A stretch of 64,000 nucleotides of DNA from Mycobacteriales bacterium (GTDB lineage Bacteria > Actinomycetota > Actinomycetes > Mycobacteriales > QHCD01). Location: positions 1 to 64,000 of the forward strand of contig DASXJE010000147.1 of NCBI GenBank assembly GCA_036497565.1, read 5' to 3'. Below, piece by piece: positions 43,192 to 53,366 of this stretch. The first letter of the stretch is position 1; the number at the start of each line of letters is the position of its first letter. The notes below the pieces were generated by a model, which was not told where the DNA came from, ran no database searches, and saw only the letters and a program-made list of their open reading frames with translations. A program made the position numbers and the translations under genes.

Positions 43192-44514
43192 ATGGTGCGC
43201 CATCGTGCCGGGGCTCAGAGCCTGATCCACCACCGCGACTTCGTCCGGTTGTGGTGCGGCGACACGGTGAGCCAGTTCGGGACGCAGATCACCCTGCTCG
43301 CCGCCCCGTTGCTCGCCGTCACGGTGCTGCACGCCTCACCGTTCCAGGTCGGCCTGCTGACCACGTTCGAAACGCTCGCCTTCCTCGTGGTCGGCCTCCC
43401 CGCCGGGGCCTGGGTCGACCGGATGCGCCGCCGCAACGTGATGATCGTCGCCGACCTCTGCCGCGGAGTCGCCCTCGGCTCGGTGCCGGTGGCCGCCTAC
43501 CTCGGCGTACTCACGATCGGGCAGCTGTACGTCGTCGTGCTGGTCAACGGCGTCTTCACCGTCTTCTTCGACGTGGCCTACCAGAGCTACCTGCCCTTCC
43601 TCGTCGGTCGGGAGCACCTGGTGGAGGGCAACGCGAAGCTGCAGGCGAGCCAGTCGGTCTCGATGGTGGCCGGACCGAGCATCGGCGGCCTGCTCGTCCA
43701 GGTGCTGAGCCCGGCGACCGCGCTGCTCGCCGACGCCGCGAGCTTCCTGTGGTCGGCGCTCTGGGTGGGCCTGATCCGCCACCGCGAGGTCCGCCCGCAG
43801 CGGGCGCCCGACGCGCATCTCGGCCGCGAGATCAAGGAGGGAGTCGCCTTCGTCGTACGGGATCCGCTGCTGCGGGCCATCGCGGCGACCACCGGCAGCT
43901 CGAACCTGTTCTCCGCCATGAGCGGGGCGATGATGATCGTGCTGCTCGCCCGGATACTGCACCTGTCCGCCGGCCTCATCGGTGTGCTGCTCAGCGTGGG
44001 CGCCGTCGGCGGCCTGCTCGGGGCGCTGCTGGCCCGGCGGATCGCCGATCGCTACGGGCAGGGTCAGACGATCTGGAAGAGCGTGGCGGTGTCGGGGGTC
44101 TTCGCGCTGCTGTTTCCGCTGGCCGGGCATGGCTGGCTGCTCGTCCTGCCCGCCGTGGGATTCTTCGTCACCTTCGCCGGCTCCACCGTCTACAACATCA
44201 CCCAGGTCAGCTTCCGCCAGGGACTGTGCCCCGACCGGCTGCTCGGCCGGATGAACGCCAGCATGCGCTTCATCGTCTGGGGCACCATGCCGGTCGGTGG
44301 GCTGATCGGCGGCGTACTGGGTTCGGCCATCGGTGTGCGCGAGACGGTGTGGGTGGCGTCCGTGGCTTCGCTGTTCGTCTTTCTTCCGGCCTATCTGTCG
44401 CCGCTGCGCAGGATGCGCGAACTGCCGACCGGCTACGACCCCGAGCCGGAGCCCACCGAACCCGATTCCACCGGCGCCGAGCCGGAGCTGGAGTCCGTCG
44501 ACGGCGAGGTATGA
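43192..44514 (+). CDS. Major facilitator superfamily efflux protein
   Basis: 440 aa, about 12 helices, MFS_3 (enterobactin/macrolide exporter-like) type: HHRDFVRLWCGDTVSQFGTQ at the N-terminus, GLPAGAWVDRMRRRNVM loop 2-3 motif, RRIADRYGQGQTIWKSV central repeat and a Glu/Pro-rich acidic tail. Substrate unknown; export of a drug or metabolite controlled by the divergent regulator is likely. The last 82 bases overlap the end of dapF on the other strand. Confidence 0.88.
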   Translation: MVRHRAGAQSLIHHRDFVRLWCGDTVSQFGTQITLLAAPLLAVTVLHASPFQVGLLTTFETLAFLVVGLPAGAWVDRMRRRNVMIVADLCRGVALGSVPVAAYLGVLTIGQLYVVVLVNGVFTVFFDVAYQSYLPFLVGREHLVEGNAKLQASQSVSMVAGPSIGGLLVQVLSPATALLADAASFLWSALWVGLIRHREVRPQRAPDAHLGREIKEGVAFVVRDPLLRAIAATTGSSNLFSAMSGAMMIVLLARILHLSAGLIGVLLSVGAVGGLLGALLARRIADRYGQGQTIWKSVAVSGVFALLFPLAGHGWLLVLPAVGFFVTFAGSTVYNITQVSFRQGLCPDRLLGRMNASMRFIVWGTMPVGGLIGGVLGSAIGVRETVWVASVASLFVFLPAYLSPLRRMRELPTGYDPEPEPTEPDSTGAEPELESVDGEV

Positions 44515-45332
44515 CCCGCCTGCCGCAACCACGCCGCGGACAGCCGGCCACTGCCGACCAGGACCGCCGGGCCGCGCAGCAGGACGGTCCCGTCGGTCCG
44601 CCACGACACGGTCAGGACGCCGCCCGGGACCTGCACCTGAAACTCGTCACCGCGGCCGGTGCCGTCGGCCGCGACCGTCGCCACGACCGCGGCGCAGACC
44701 CCGGTGCCACATGAGCGCGTCTCCCCCACCCCGCGCTCGTGCACCCGCATCGTCAGGCGCCGCCGGCCGCTGCGCACGACGAACTCGACGTTCTGTCCGT
44801 CGGGCAGCGCCGGTTCGACAACGGGAGGCGAGGACAGGTCCAGCGCGTCGAGAGAATTCTCGTCGTCGACCCGGACCACGACGTGCGGGTTGCCCATCGA
44901 GATCGCGACGCCCGGTCGACCGGCCACGACGGGGCTGTCGGTGAGTAGCTGCGGGGTCCCCATGTCGACCGTGACGTCACCGGTCTCGGGTACGCGGACC
45001 GCGCGCAGGCCGCCGCGGGTGGCGAGCATCAGCTCACCCGGCTCGGCCATCCCCGCATCGACGAGGTACCGCGCGTAGACCCGCACCCCGTTGCCGCACA
45101 TCTCCGCGATCGAGCCGTCGGCGTTGCGGTAGTCCATGAACCAGCGGGCGCCCGAGCCCTCCGCCGCCGGCACGACCCGCAGCACGCCGTCGGCCCCGAT
45201 CCCCGCCCGCCGGTCGCACAGTGCCCGGACCAGCTCCGGCCGCAGGTCGAGGCGATCGCCCGGATCGGGTAGCAGGACGAAGTCGTTCTCCGTCCCGTGT
45301 CCCTTCACGAACGTCACGAACCCGTTGTCCAC
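44433..45332 (-). CDS. dapF: Diaminopimelate epimerase
   Basis: 299 aa. Interconverts LL- and meso-diaminopimelate for lysine and peptidoglycan. The two catalytic cysteines are in AEMCGNGVR (Cys79) and RSCGTGVCA; FVKGHGTENDFVLL and AISMGNPHVV are family marks. GTG at 45332 has a GAGGGAG site upstream. The C-terminus has an extra Ser/Gly/Thr-rich tail of about 27 residues (HTSPSTDSSSGSAPVESG), encoded opposite the MFS 3' end. Confidence 0.95.
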   Translation of the reverse strand: MDNGFVTFVKGHGTENDFVLLPDPGDRLDLRPELVRALCDRRAGIGADGVLRVVPAAEGSGARWFMDYRNADGSIAEMCGNGVRVYARYLVDAGMAEPGELMLATRGGLRAVRVPETGDVTVDMGTPQLLTDSPVVAGRPGVAISMGNPHVVVRVDDENSLDALDLSSPPVVEPALPDGQNVEFVVRSGRRRLTMRVHERGVGETRSCGTGVCAAVVATVAADGTGRGDEFQVQVPGGVLTVSWRTDGTVLLRGPAVLVGSGRLSAAWLRQAGHTSPSTDSSSGSAPVESGSVGSGSGS

Positions 45333-45367
45333 GCCGTCTCCCTCGTCACTCCTCGACGCCCGACCGT

Positions 45368-46267
45368 TCAGTCGAGCGTACGGCGCAGGGCCTCGTCCTC
45401 GAGCGTGGGCGAGTCGGCGGAGAGCCAGATCACCCGCGGATCGCGGCGGAGCCAGGACCGCTGCCGGCGGGCGAAGCGCCGGGTCGCAAGCTGCGTCTGC
45501 TCCCGCGCCTCGTCCGCGGTGCACCGGCCGGCCAGCAGGTCGAGCACCTGCGCGTAGCCGAGTGCGCGGCTCGCGGTGCGTCCCTCCCGCAGGCCGACGG
45601 CGAGCAGTCCGGTGACCTCGTCGACCAGCCCGCGGGCCCACATCCGGTCGACCCGTGCCTCGATCCGGGGATCGAGGTCGACACAGTCGAGACCGATCTG
45701 CCGGCACCCCGGCCGGTCGTCGTAGGAGGGCAGCGTCGCCGAGAAGGGCCGCCCGGAGATCTCGATCACCTCGAGTGCGCGCACGATACGGCGGCCGTTG
45801 CTGGGCAGAATCGCCTCGGCCGCGGCCGGGTCGACGCCCGCCAGCCGCCGATGCAGCGTTTGCGCGCCGACGTCAGCGAGCTCGCGCTCCAGGCGGTTCC
45901 GGACATCGGGGTCGGTGCCCGGAAAGTCGATCTGGTCGACCACCGCCCGTACGTAGAGCCCGGAACCCCCGACGAGAACCGGGATCCGGCCCCGGCCGCG
46001 GATCTCCGCCACGGCGGCGAGAGCGAGTCGCTGGTATTCCGCCACGCTGGCCGCCTCGGTGACGTCCCAGACGTCGTAGAGGTGGTGCGGCACGCCCTGG
46101 CGCTCGGCGGCCGTGGGTTTCGCCGTTCCGATGTCCATGCCCCGGTAGATCTGCATCGAGTCGGCGTTGACGATCTCGCCGCCGATCCGCTGCGCCAGCC
46201 GGACCGCCAGCATTGACTTCCCGACGGCGGTGGGCCCGACGACCGCGATCAGTGGGGGCGCGCTCAC
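45368..46267 (-). CDS. miaA: tRNA dimethylallyltransferase
   Basis: 299 aa. Adds the isopentenyl group to A37 of tRNAs reading UNN codons, using DMAPP. P-loop VVGPTAVGKS, then NADSMQIYRGMDIGTAKP, LVGGSGLYVRAVVDQ and NGRRIVRALEVIEISG. Works upstream of MiaB in the same modification. Followed 35 bases later by dapF on the same strand. Confidence 0.96.
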   Translation of the reverse strand: MSAPPLIAVVGPTAVGKSMLAVRLAQRIGGEIVNADSMQIYRGMDIGTAKPTAAERQGVPHHLYDVWDVTEAASVAEYQRLALAAVAEIRGRGRIPVLVGGSGLYVRAVVDQIDFPGTDPDVRNRLERELADVGAQTLHRRLAGVDPAAAEAILPSNGRRIVRALEVIEISGRPFSATLPSYDDRPGCRQIGLDCVDLDPRIEARVDRMWARGLVDEVTGLLAVGLREGRTASRALGYAQVLDLLAGRCTADEAREQTQLATRRFARRQRSWLRRDPRVIWLSADSPTLEDEALRRTLD

Positions 46268-46460
46268 CGCCGTCGCCGCGTAGGCCGGTCGGCCGAATGA
46301 CCGCCGGTGTGGTCGGGCGCCCGCATGTCTGAAAGGCTAATCGGTGCGGAGGCCGGTGACCGCGGCGCAGGTATCACCGTGGCCGTGCGGCCGCCGAACC
46401 TGTGAGAATGCCCGCACCGGCACCTCTTGCAGGGTCGGGTGTGGAGGAGGAGCAAACCCG

Positions 46461-47684
46461 ATGACGCCAGGCACCGACCGATCGGCCACCTCGTGGGGTC
46501 GCATCGACGACGACGGCACGGTCTACGTGCGCACGTCGGCCGGTGAACGCAGCGTCGGGTCCTGGCAGGCCGGCGACCCCCAGGCCGGCTTGGAGCATTT
46601 CGCCCGGCGCTACGCCGACCTGGTCACCGAGGTGGAGCTGCTCGAGCAGCGGCTGGCCTCCGGCGCGGGCGACCCGGCGGCCACGGGCAAGCACGCCCGC
46701 GACCTGCGCAAGGGCCTGCCCACCGCCAGCGTCGTCGGCGACCTCGATGCCCTCGACCAGCGGCTGGAGCGGCTCATCGAGTCCGCCCGCGGCCGCGCCG
46801 ACGCCCGTGCGGCCGACCGGACCGCGGCCCGGGAGCGAGCGGTCGCCGCCAAGGAGGCCCTGGTGGTCGAGGCCGAAGGGCTCGCCACCCACGACTCCGG
46901 CTGGAAGACGACCGGCGACCGGTTCCGGACGATCGTCGAGGAGTGGCGCGAGATCAAGGGCGTCGACCGGCGTACCGACGAAGCACTGTGGAAACGGCTG
47001 CGGACCGCCCGCGACACCTTCACCCGCCAGCGCGGCGCGCACTTCGCCGCCCTCGACGTCGAACGCGACGCCGTACGCGAGCACAAGGAGCGCCTGATCA
47101 CCGAGGCCGAGAGCCTGGCGGAGTCGAGCGACTGGGGACCCACCGCGTCGCGCCTGAAGGCGCTGATGCGGGAGTGGAAGGACGCCGGGCGCGCGGCGAA
47201 GTCGGTCGACGACGCGCTGTGGAAGCGGTTCCGCGCCGCGCAGGACACGTTCTTCGGCCGGCGGGCCGAGCTGCTACGGGCCCGGGACGCGGAGAAGCTG
47301 GACAACCAACGCACCCGGGAGGCACTGATCGGCGAGGCCGAGGCTCTCGATCCCGATCGCGACCGGCAGGGCGCCCGCGCCGCGCTGCGCCGGATCCAGG
47401 AACGCTACGACGCCGTCGGCCCTGCTCCGCGGGAGTCGGCGCGGGCCCTCGACGACCGCATGCGCGGAGCCGAGGAACGGGTCCGTGCCGCCGCCGACGA
47501 GCGGGCCCAGGTCACGGCGAGCAACCCACTGCTCGACCAGATGCGCCAGGCGGTGGAGAAGGCCGAGAACGCGGTCACCCGGGCCCGGGCCGCCGGCGAC
47601 GACCGCCGGGTCGCCGAAACCGAAGCCGCCCTGGCCGCCCGGCGCGACTGGCTGGCCGAGGCCGAGCGCACCACCAGCCGCTGA
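46461..47684 (+). CDS. DUF349 coiled-coil protein
   Basis: 407 aa, counterpart of Rv2731. Begins with a WGRIDDDGTVYVRTSAGER head domain, then three DUF349 repeats with the pattern of a Trp, a basic helix and an acidic helix (WKTTGDRFRTIVEEWREIKG, WGPTASRLKALMREWKDAG, and a weaker last unit ARAALRRIQERYDAVG). Almost wholly helical, Arg/Glu-rich. Function not firmly known. ATG at 46461 with a GGAGGAGG stretch upstream. Confidence 0.87.
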   Translation: MTPGTDRSATSWGRIDDDGTVYVRTSAGERSVGSWQAGDPQAGLEHFARRYADLVTEVELLEQRLASGAGDPAATGKHARDLRKGLPTASVVGDLDALDQRLERLIESARGRADARAADRTAARERAVAAKEALVVEAEGLATHDSGWKTTGDRFRTIVEEWREIKGVDRRTDEALWKRLRTARDTFTRQRGAHFAALDVERDAVREHKERLITEAESLAESSDWGPTASRLKALMREWKDAGRAAKSVDDALWKRFRAAQDTFFGRRAELLRARDAEKLDNQRTREALIGEAEALDPDRDRQGARAALRRIQERYDAVGPAPRESARALDDRMRGAEERVRAAADERAQVTASNPLLDQMRQAVEKAENAVTRARAAGDDRRVAETEAALAARRDWLAEAERTTSR

Positions 47685-47693
47685 CCACCCGGA

Positions 47694-49130
47694 TCAGCTC
47701 GCCGGCGCACCGACCGTCGGCATGCCCAGCAGCACCCCAGGAGTCGCCGGACGCAGCCCCGCCTCACTCGCGTCGCCGGCGCGGGTACGCCGGTGCGCTT
47801 GCACCGGGCCGTCGGCGACCAGGTGGTGCGGCGCGGCGTAGGTGACAGCGGTGTGCACGACGTCGCCGGGCCGGACCTGCGGCGATCCGGCGAAGTGCAC
47901 CAGCCGGCCGTCCCGCGCCCGGCCGGTCATCCGGTGCGTCGCCGCGTCCTTGCGTCCCTCGCCGGTCGTGACGAGCACCTCGACCACCTCGCCGACGAGC
48001 CGCTTGTTCCCTTGCCAGGCACCCTCTTCGACGGCCTCGACCAGTCGGTCGTACCGCTCCTGCACGACCGGCTTCGGGATCTGATCAGCCATACCCGCGG
48101 CCGGCGTACCGGGCCGCGGCGAGTACTGGAAGGTGAACGCTCCGGCGAATTCGGCCCGGCGTACGACGTCCACCGTCGCCGCGAAGTCCTCCTCCGTCTC
48201 GCCCGGGAAGCCGACGATGATGTCGGTCGTGACGGCCGCGTCCGGCATCGCGGCGCGCACCTTGTCGAGGATCGCGACGTAGCGGTCGCGCCGGTAGGAG
48301 CGCCGCATCGCCTTGAGCACCCTGTCCGAGCCCGACTGCAGTGGCATGTGCAGCTGGTGGCAGACGTTGGGCGTCTCGGCCATCGCCGCGATCACGTCGT
48401 CGGTGAAGTCCCGCGGGTGCGGGCTGGTGAAGCGGACCCGCTCCAGCCCGTCGACGTCGCCGCAGGCCCGCAGCAGCCGGCCGAAGGCGAGCCGGTCACC
48501 GAAGCTGCGGCCGTAGGAGTTGACGTTCTGCCCGAGCAGCGTGACCTCCAGGACGCCCTGCTCGACCAGCGCTCGGACCTCGGCGAGCACGTCGCCCGGG
48601 CGCCGGTCGGTCTCCTTGCCGCGCAGCGACGGCACAATGCAGAACGTGCAGGTGTTGTCACACCCGACCGAGATCGACACCCACCCGGCGTAGGACGACT
48701 CCCGCCGGGTCGGCAGGGTCGAGGGGAACACCTCGAGCGACTCGGCGATCTCCACCTGCGCCTCGTCGTTGTGCCGGGCCCGCTCCAGCAGTGCCGGCAG
48801 CGACCCGATGTTGTGGGTGCCGAAGACCACGTCCACCCAGGGCGCCCGCCGGGTGATCTCGCCGCGGTCCTTCTGAGCCAGGCAGCCGCCCACCGCGATC
48901 TGCATGCCCGGGTGGCCGGACTTGACCGGGCGCAGCTGGCCGAGGTTGCCGTAGAGCCGGTTGTCGGCGTTCTCCCGGACCGCACAGGTGTTGAGGACCA
49001 CGACGTCGGCGGAGTCCGCGGCGGCCGCGGGGGTGTAGCCGGCCTCCTCGAGCAGCCCGGCCAGTCGTTCGGAGTCGTGCACGTTCATCTGGCACCCGAA
49101 GGTGCGGACCGTGTAGGTGCGTGCGTTCAC
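47694..49130 (-). CDS. miaB: tRNA-2-methylthio-N6-dimethylallyladenosine synthase
   Basis: 478 aa radical-SAM methylthiotransferase acting after MiaA. N-terminal UPF0004 domain with the first cluster cysteines ([31 protein letters not shown]), radical-SAM motif [11 protein letters not shown], and a C-terminal TRAM domain ([17 protein letters not shown]). Complete. An extra C-terminal tail of about 40 residues follows TRAM. GTG start. Confidence 0.96.
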   Translation of the reverse strand: MNARTYTVRTFGCQMNVHDSERLAGLLEEAGYTPAAAADSADVVVLNTCAVRENADNRLYGNLGQLRPVKSGHPGMQIAVGGCLAQKDRGEITRRAPWVDVVFGTHNIGSLPALLERARHNDEAQVEIAESLEVFPSTLPTRRESSYAGWVSISVGCDNTCTFCIVPSLRGKETDRRPGDVLAEVRALVEQGVLEVTLLGQNVNSYGRSFGDRLAFGRLLRACGDVDGLERVRFTSPHPRDFTDDVIAAMAETPNVCHQLHMPLQSGSDRVLKAMRRSYRRDRYVAILDKVRAAMPDAAVTTDIIVGFPGETEEDFAATVDVVRRAEFAGAFTFQYSPRPGTPAAGMADQIPKPVVQERYDRLVEAVEEGAWQGNKRLVGEVVEVLVTTGEGRKDAATHRMTGRARDGRLVHFAGSPQVRPGDVVHTAVTYAAPHHLVADGPVQAHRRTRAGDASEAGLRPATPGVLLGMPTVGAPAS

Positions 49131-49226
49131 AATCGTCCCGGACTCGGTGTCTCGTCGTCGCGCCGTCGGGAGTCGAGGGTACGCGAGCGGTCGCCGGCGG
49201 CCCGCCGGATCGGGCTGGCAGCCGCC

Positions 49227-50087
49227 TCAGGCGAGGCGGTAGACCCGCCGCGCGGTGTCACCGAACACCGCCGCCCGTTCGGTCTCGGAGAGCTGGCCGG
49301 TCAGGTCCTCCGCCGCCGCCATGACCCGGTCGTACGGCGCGGCGAGCGTGCACACCGGCCAATCCGAGCCGAACATCAACCGCTCCGGGCCGAACGCGTC
49401 GAGCACCACGTCGGCGTAGGGGCGCAGGTCGTCGACCGTCCAGGCGCCGCGGTCGGCCTCGGTGACCATCCCGGACAGCTTGCACACGACGTTGTCCTGC
49501 GCGGCCAGCGCCCGGATCCTGGTCTCCCAGGGCTCGCGGTCCCCCGAGGCGATCGGCGGCTTCGACAGGTGGTCGACGACGAAGCGAAGATCGGGCTGGT
49601 CGATCACGGTGCGCACGGCGGCGGGCAGCTGCCCGGGGAGGGTGAGTAGGTCGTAGACGAGCCCGGCGTCGGCGACGGCGCCCAGCCCGCGCCGGACTTC
49701 GGGCCGGCACAGCCAATCAGGGTCGGGCTCGCCCTGGACCCCGTGCCGGAAACCCACGAGCCGCGCGCCGCCGGTGCCGGCGCGCAACGCCGTAATCCGA
49801 TCGCCCACATCGCCCTTGGTCAGGTCCACCCAGCCGACGACGCCGGCGACCACGCCCGGGCCGTCGGCGGTCTCGAGCAGGTCGGCGGTCTCCTCCGCGA
49901 TGTCCACGGCCTGCACCACGACGGTCTGCGCGACGCCGGACCGGTCGAGCAGCGGGGTGAGGTCGTCGAGGGCGAAGGTGCGCCGGATGGGGGCGCAGGC
50001 CGGATCGTCGAGCCACGGGTAGTCGCGACGGGTCACGTCCCACAGATGGTGGTGGGCGTCGATCCGCCCGGGCCGCGCGCCGCTCAC
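49227..50087 (-). CDS. Amidohydrolase-family L-fuconolactonase-like lactonase
   Basis: 286 aa member of the COG3618 amidohydrolase_2 family. Metal-binding HxH in RIDAHHHLWDV, VVQAVDIAEET, FRHGVQGEPDPDWL, FVVDHLSKPPI, VCKLSGM and FGSDWPVC. Family members open L-fucono-1,5-lactone or related sugar lactones. The start overlaps the aldo/keto reductase stop (GTGA). Third gene of the minus-strand arm of the fucose cluster. Confidence 0.87.
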   Translation of the reverse strand: MSGARPGRIDAHHHLWDVTRRDYPWLDDPACAPIRRTFALDDLTPLLDRSGVAQTVVVQAVDIAEETADLLETADGPGVVAGVVGWVDLTKGDVGDRITALRAGTGGARLVGFRHGVQGEPDPDWLCRPEVRRGLGAVADAGLVYDLLTLPGQLPAAVRTVIDQPDLRFVVDHLSKPPIASGDREPWETRIRALAAQDNVVCKLSGMVTEADRGAWTVDDLRPYADVVLDAFGPERLMFGSDWPVCTLAAPYDRVMAAAEDLTGQLSETERAAVFGDTARRVYRLA

Positions 50088-51076
50088 GCCGGCAACAGCC
50101 CGTCCGCGATCAGCTCCGCCCACAGGTCGGCGGGCACCGGCGTCGCCAGCGCGGCGGCGTTGGTCTCGAGTTCGGCCACCGATCGCACCCCGGTGAGCAC
50201 CGAGGCGACGGCCGGGTGCCGCAACGGGAACTGCAGCGCCGCGGCGGCCAGCGGCACCCCGTGCCGGCGGCACACGGCGTCCAGCCGCCGGGCCCGGTCG
50301 AGGACCTCCGGCGCGGCCGGGCGGTAGTCGAAGCGGGCGCCGGGGCGCGGATCGGCGAGGATGCCGGAGTTGTAGACGCCGCCGACGACGACCGACACGG
50401 TGCGCTCGAGGCACAGCGGGAGCAGCTCGGTCAGCCCGGACTGGTCGAGCAGGGTGTAGCGCCCGGCGAGCAGCACGCAGTCGATGTCCGTCTCGCGCAC
50501 GAACCGGGCCGGGATCTGCGGGCCGTTCATGCCCACGCCGATCGCCGACACGACGCCTTCGCTGCGGAGCTGGTGCAGCGCCGGGTAGGCCTCGGTGAGC
50601 GCCTGCTCGACGTGGTCGTCGGGGTCGTGGATGTAGACGATGTCGACCCGGTCGAGCCCGAGCCGCTGCAGGCTCTCCTCGAGGGATCGGCGTACGCCGT
50701 CCGCAGTGAAGTCGAAGACCGGCATGGTGTCGCCGGCGACCGCGAAGTCACCGGTGTCGGCGCCGCTCGCCGGTCGGATCAGCCGCCCCACCTTGGTGGA
50801 GAGCCGGACCCGGCCCGGCGGGAGCCCGGCCAGTGCCGCGCCGGTACGCCGTTCGGCGACGCCGTGGCCGTAGAACGGCGCCGTGTCGACGTAACTGAGC
50901 CCGAGCTCGACGGCCCGACGTACGGTCGCCGTCGCCTCGTCGTCGGTGACCTCGGTGAAGAGGTTCCCGAGCGGTGCGGTGCCGAGCGAGAGCGCGCTGA
51001 CCGTGAGGTCGGTGGCGCCGAGCGGGCGCTGCTCGTCGACCCGCCGGCCGGTCGTCTCCGCCACCGTGTCGCTCAC
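50084..51076 (-). CDS. Aldo/keto reductase, L-fucose dehydrogenase-like
   Basis: 330 aa AKR with the TIM-barrel tetrad: Asp and Tyr in YVDTAPFYGHGVAERR, Lys in LSTKVGR and His in IVYIHDPD. Resembles D-threo-aldose 1-dehydrogenases, which oxidise L-fucose to the lactone with NAD(P)+. Overlaps the hydrolase gene stop and the lactonase start as GTGA. Substrate by context is L-fucose; related sugars such as L-galactose or D-arabinose are possible. Confidence 0.86.
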   Translation of the reverse strand: MSDTVAETTGRRVDEQRPLGATDLTVSALSLGTAPLGNLFTEVTDDEATATVRRAVELGLSYVDTAPFYGHGVAERRTGAALAGLPPGRVRLSTKVGRLIRPASGADTGDFAVAGDTMPVFDFTADGVRRSLEESLQRLGLDRVDIVYIHDPDDHVEQALTEAYPALHQLRSEGVVSAIGVGMNGPQIPARFVRETDIDCVLLAGRYTLLDQSGLTELLPLCLERTVSVVVGGVYNSGILADPRPGARFDYRPAAPEVLDRARRLDAVCRRHGVPLAAAALQFPLRHPAVASVLTGVRSVAELETNAAALATPVPADLWAELIADGLLPA

Positions 51077-51924
51077 GCCTGGCCGACCTGCTGCCGCTGG
51101 CGGCCGAGACCGTCGACCTCGAGCTCCATGACGTCGCCGGCCCGCAGGTAGGGCTGGTCGGGCATTCCCATCGCGACGCCGGCCGGCGTACCGGTGTTCA
51201 CGACATCGCCCGGGTCGAGCACCATGAACTGGCTGAGGTACCAGATCACGTAGTCGACCGCGAAGATCATGTCCTTGGTGGTGCCGTCCTGCCGCGTCTC
51301 GCCGTTGACCGACAGCCGCAGGCCGAGCGCCTGCGGGTCGGGAACCTCGTCGGCGGGGACCAGCCACGGCCCGAGCGGGTTGAAGGTCTCGCACGACTTG
51401 CCCTTGACCCACTGCCCGCCGCGCTCGAGCTGGAAGGCCCGCTCGGAGACGTCGTTGCTGATGGCGTAGCCGGCGATGACGGCCCGGGCGGCCTCCGGCG
51501 ACTCGAGGTAGCGGGCGGGCGCGCCGATGACCACGGCGAGCTCGACCTCCCAGTCGGTCTTGACGCTCCCCCGCGGGATCAGCACCTCGTCGTAGGGGCC
51601 GATGACCGTGTTGCTCGCCTTCGTGAACACCACCGGCTCGCCGGGGATGTCGGCGTGCGTCTCCGCGGCGTGGTCGCGGTAGTTGAGGCCGATGCAGACG
51701 ACCTTGCCCGGGCGCGACATCGGTGCCCCGACGCGGAGCCCGTCGGTCTGCGCGGCCGGCAGGTCACCGGCCCCGACGGCCGCCCGGATCCGGTCGAGAC
51801 CGCCGTCCCTGATAAAAGCCGGGTCGATGTCGGCGGTGACCGGCCGTAGGTCGAGCAGCCGGCCGTCGTCGGTGCGTACGACCGGCGTCTCCCGGCCCGG
51901 ATCCCCGAACCTCATGAACTGCAC
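51073..51924 (-). CDS. Fumarylacetoacetate hydrolase-family protein, 2,4-diketo-3-deoxy-L-fuconate hydrolase-like
   Basis: 283 aa. FAH domain with [17 protein letters not shown], metal-binding Glu in [11 protein letters not shown] and Asp in [28 protein letters not shown] and [13 protein letters not shown]. In the oxidative fucose route it cleaves 2,4-diketo-3-deoxy-L-fuconate to pyruvate and lactate. GTG at 51924 has a GGAG stretch upstream; an ATG three codons later is possible. First gene of the minus-strand arm, divergent from fuconate dehydratase. Confidence 0.87.
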   Translation of the reverse strand: MQFMRFGDPGRETPVVRTDDGRLLDLRPVTADIDPAFIRDGGLDRIRAAVGAGDLPAAQTDGLRVGAPMSRPGKVVCIGLNYRDHAAETHADIPGEPVVFTKASNTVIGPYDEVLIPRGSVKTDWEVELAVVIGAPARYLESPEAARAVIAGYAISNDVSERAFQLERGGQWVKGKSCETFNPLGPWLVPADEVPDPQALGLRLSVNGETRQDGTTKDMIFAVDYVIWYLSQFMVLDPGDVVNTGTPAGVAMGMPDQPYLRAGDVMELEVDGLGRQRQQVGQA

Positions 51925-52004
51925 GTCGCTCTCCTTCTCCTCGGATGACCGTGCCCGAGGCTACCGGCCGGCCCGCCCCCGCCACCTCTCGGCGCCGGTC
52001 GGCT

Positions 52005-52012
52005 GGTATACC
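52005..52012. promoter_or_regulatory. GntR-like palindrome in the divergent fucose promoter
   Basis: GGTATACC, within CTGGTATACCTG, is a perfect palindrome resembling FadR/GntR-type operators, and TATACC could also serve as a -10 on either strand. It is the only AT-rich spot in the 137 bases between the two arms (51925-52061). No GntR gene is in the window. Confidence 0.4.
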
Positions 52013-52061
52013 TGCCTGCACCGAATCACGGCTCGAAGGACCCGGCCCCCGGGAGCTGCCT

Positions 52062-53366
52062 GTGCCCTCGCGCGTCACCGCGCTGGAGACGACCGACATC
52101 CGTTTCCCGACCTCCCGCGATCTGGACGGGTCGGACGCGATGAACCCCGACCCCGACTACTCCGCGGCCTACGTCGTCCTGCACACCGACGACCCGGCCG
52201 GGCTCGCCGGGCACGGTTTCGCGTTCACCATCGGCCGTGGCAACGACGTGGTCGTGGCCGCGATCGAGGTGCTGCGCGACCACCTGGTCGGCCTGTCGGT
52301 CGAGGAGATGGTGGCCGACATGGGCGCCTTCGCCCGCCGGCTCACCCATGACAGCCCGCTGCGCTGGCTGGGCCCGGAGAAGGGCGTCATGCACATGGCG
52401 ATCGCCGCGGTCGTCAACGCGGCGTGGGACCTCTACGCCCGCCGCGAGGGCAAGCCGCTGTGGAAGCTGCTGGCCGATCTGAGCCCGCAGCAGGTCGTCG
52501 ACCTCGTCGACTTCCGCTACCTGTCCGACGCCCTCCCCCCGCAACGCGCGTTGGACATCCTGCAGGCGGCCGAGCCCGGAAAGGCCGACCGCGAGCACCG
52601 GCTTCGGGGCGAGGGATATCCGGCGTACACCACGAGTCCCGGCTGGCTCGGCTACGACGACGCCAAGCTCGCCCGGCTGGCCCGGGAGGCCGTCGACCAG
52701 GGCTTCACCCAGATCAAGCTCAAGGTGGGCGCCGACCTCGACGATGACATCCGCCGGCTGCGGACGGCCCGGGCGGTGGTCGGCGACAAGGTCCGCATCG
52801 CGGTCGACGCCAACCAGCGGTGGGACGTCGCCGACGCGATCGCCTGGATGCGCCGGCTGGCCGAGTTCGACCCGTGGTGGATCGAGGAACCGACCAGCCC
52901 GGACGACATCCTCGGCCACGCCGCCATCCGGCGGGGCATCGCCCCGATCCGCGTCGCCACCGGTGAGCACGTGCAGAACCGCGTCGTCTTCAAGCAGCTC
53001 ATGCAGGCCGAGGCGATCGACGTCTGCCAGATCGACGCGGCACGGGTCGGCGGCGTCAACGAGAACATCGCGATCCTGCTGCTGGCCACGGCCTTCGGCA
53101 TCCCGGTCTGCCCGCACGCGGGCGGCGTCGGGCTGTGTGAGCTGGTGCAGCACCTCTCGATGTTCGACTTCGTCGCGGTCAGCACGACCATGCAGGACCG
53201 GGCGATCGAATACGTCGACCACCTGCACGAGCACTTCGTCGACCCGGTGACGGTCACCGACGCGCGCTTCCACGTGCCGACCGCACCCGGCTTCTCCGCG
53301 CAGATCCGCCCCGAATCCCTTGCCGAATACCAGTTCCCGGATGGTCCAGTGTGGAAAGAGGCATGA
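52062..53366 (+). CDS. L-fuconate dehydratase
   Basis: 434 aa enolase-superfamily enzyme: L-fuconate to 2-keto-3-deoxy-L-fuconate. Family signature and active-site segments: [18 protein letters not shown] (base Lys), [12 protein letters not shown] (metal Asp), [18 protein letters not shown] (metal Glu), [34 protein letters not shown] and [15 protein letters not shown] (His). This matches Xanthomonas FucD closely as I recall it. GTG at 52062 is chosen for GGGAG 6 bases upstream. Stop overlaps the next gene as ATGA. Confidence 0.93.
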   Translation: MPSRVTALETTDIRFPTSRDLDGSDAMNPDPDYSAAYVVLHTDDPAGLAGHGFAFTIGRGNDVVVAAIEVLRDHLVGLSVEEMVADMGAFARRLTHDSPLRWLGPEKGVMHMAIAAVVNAAWDLYARREGKPLWKLLADLSPQQVVDLVDFRYLSDALPPQRALDILQAAEPGKADREHRLRGEGYPAYTTSPGWLGYDDAKLARLAREAVDQGFTQIKLKVGADLDDDIRRLRTARAVVGDKVRIAVDANQRWDVADAIAWMRRLAEFDPWWIEEPTSPDDILGHAAIRRGIAPIRVATGEHVQNRVVFKQLMQAEAIDVCQIDAARVGGVNENIAILLLATAFGIPVCPHAGGVGLCELVQHLSMFDFVAVSTTMQDRAIEYVDHLHEHFVDPVTVTDARFHVPTAPGFSAQIRPESLAEYQFPDGPVWKEA

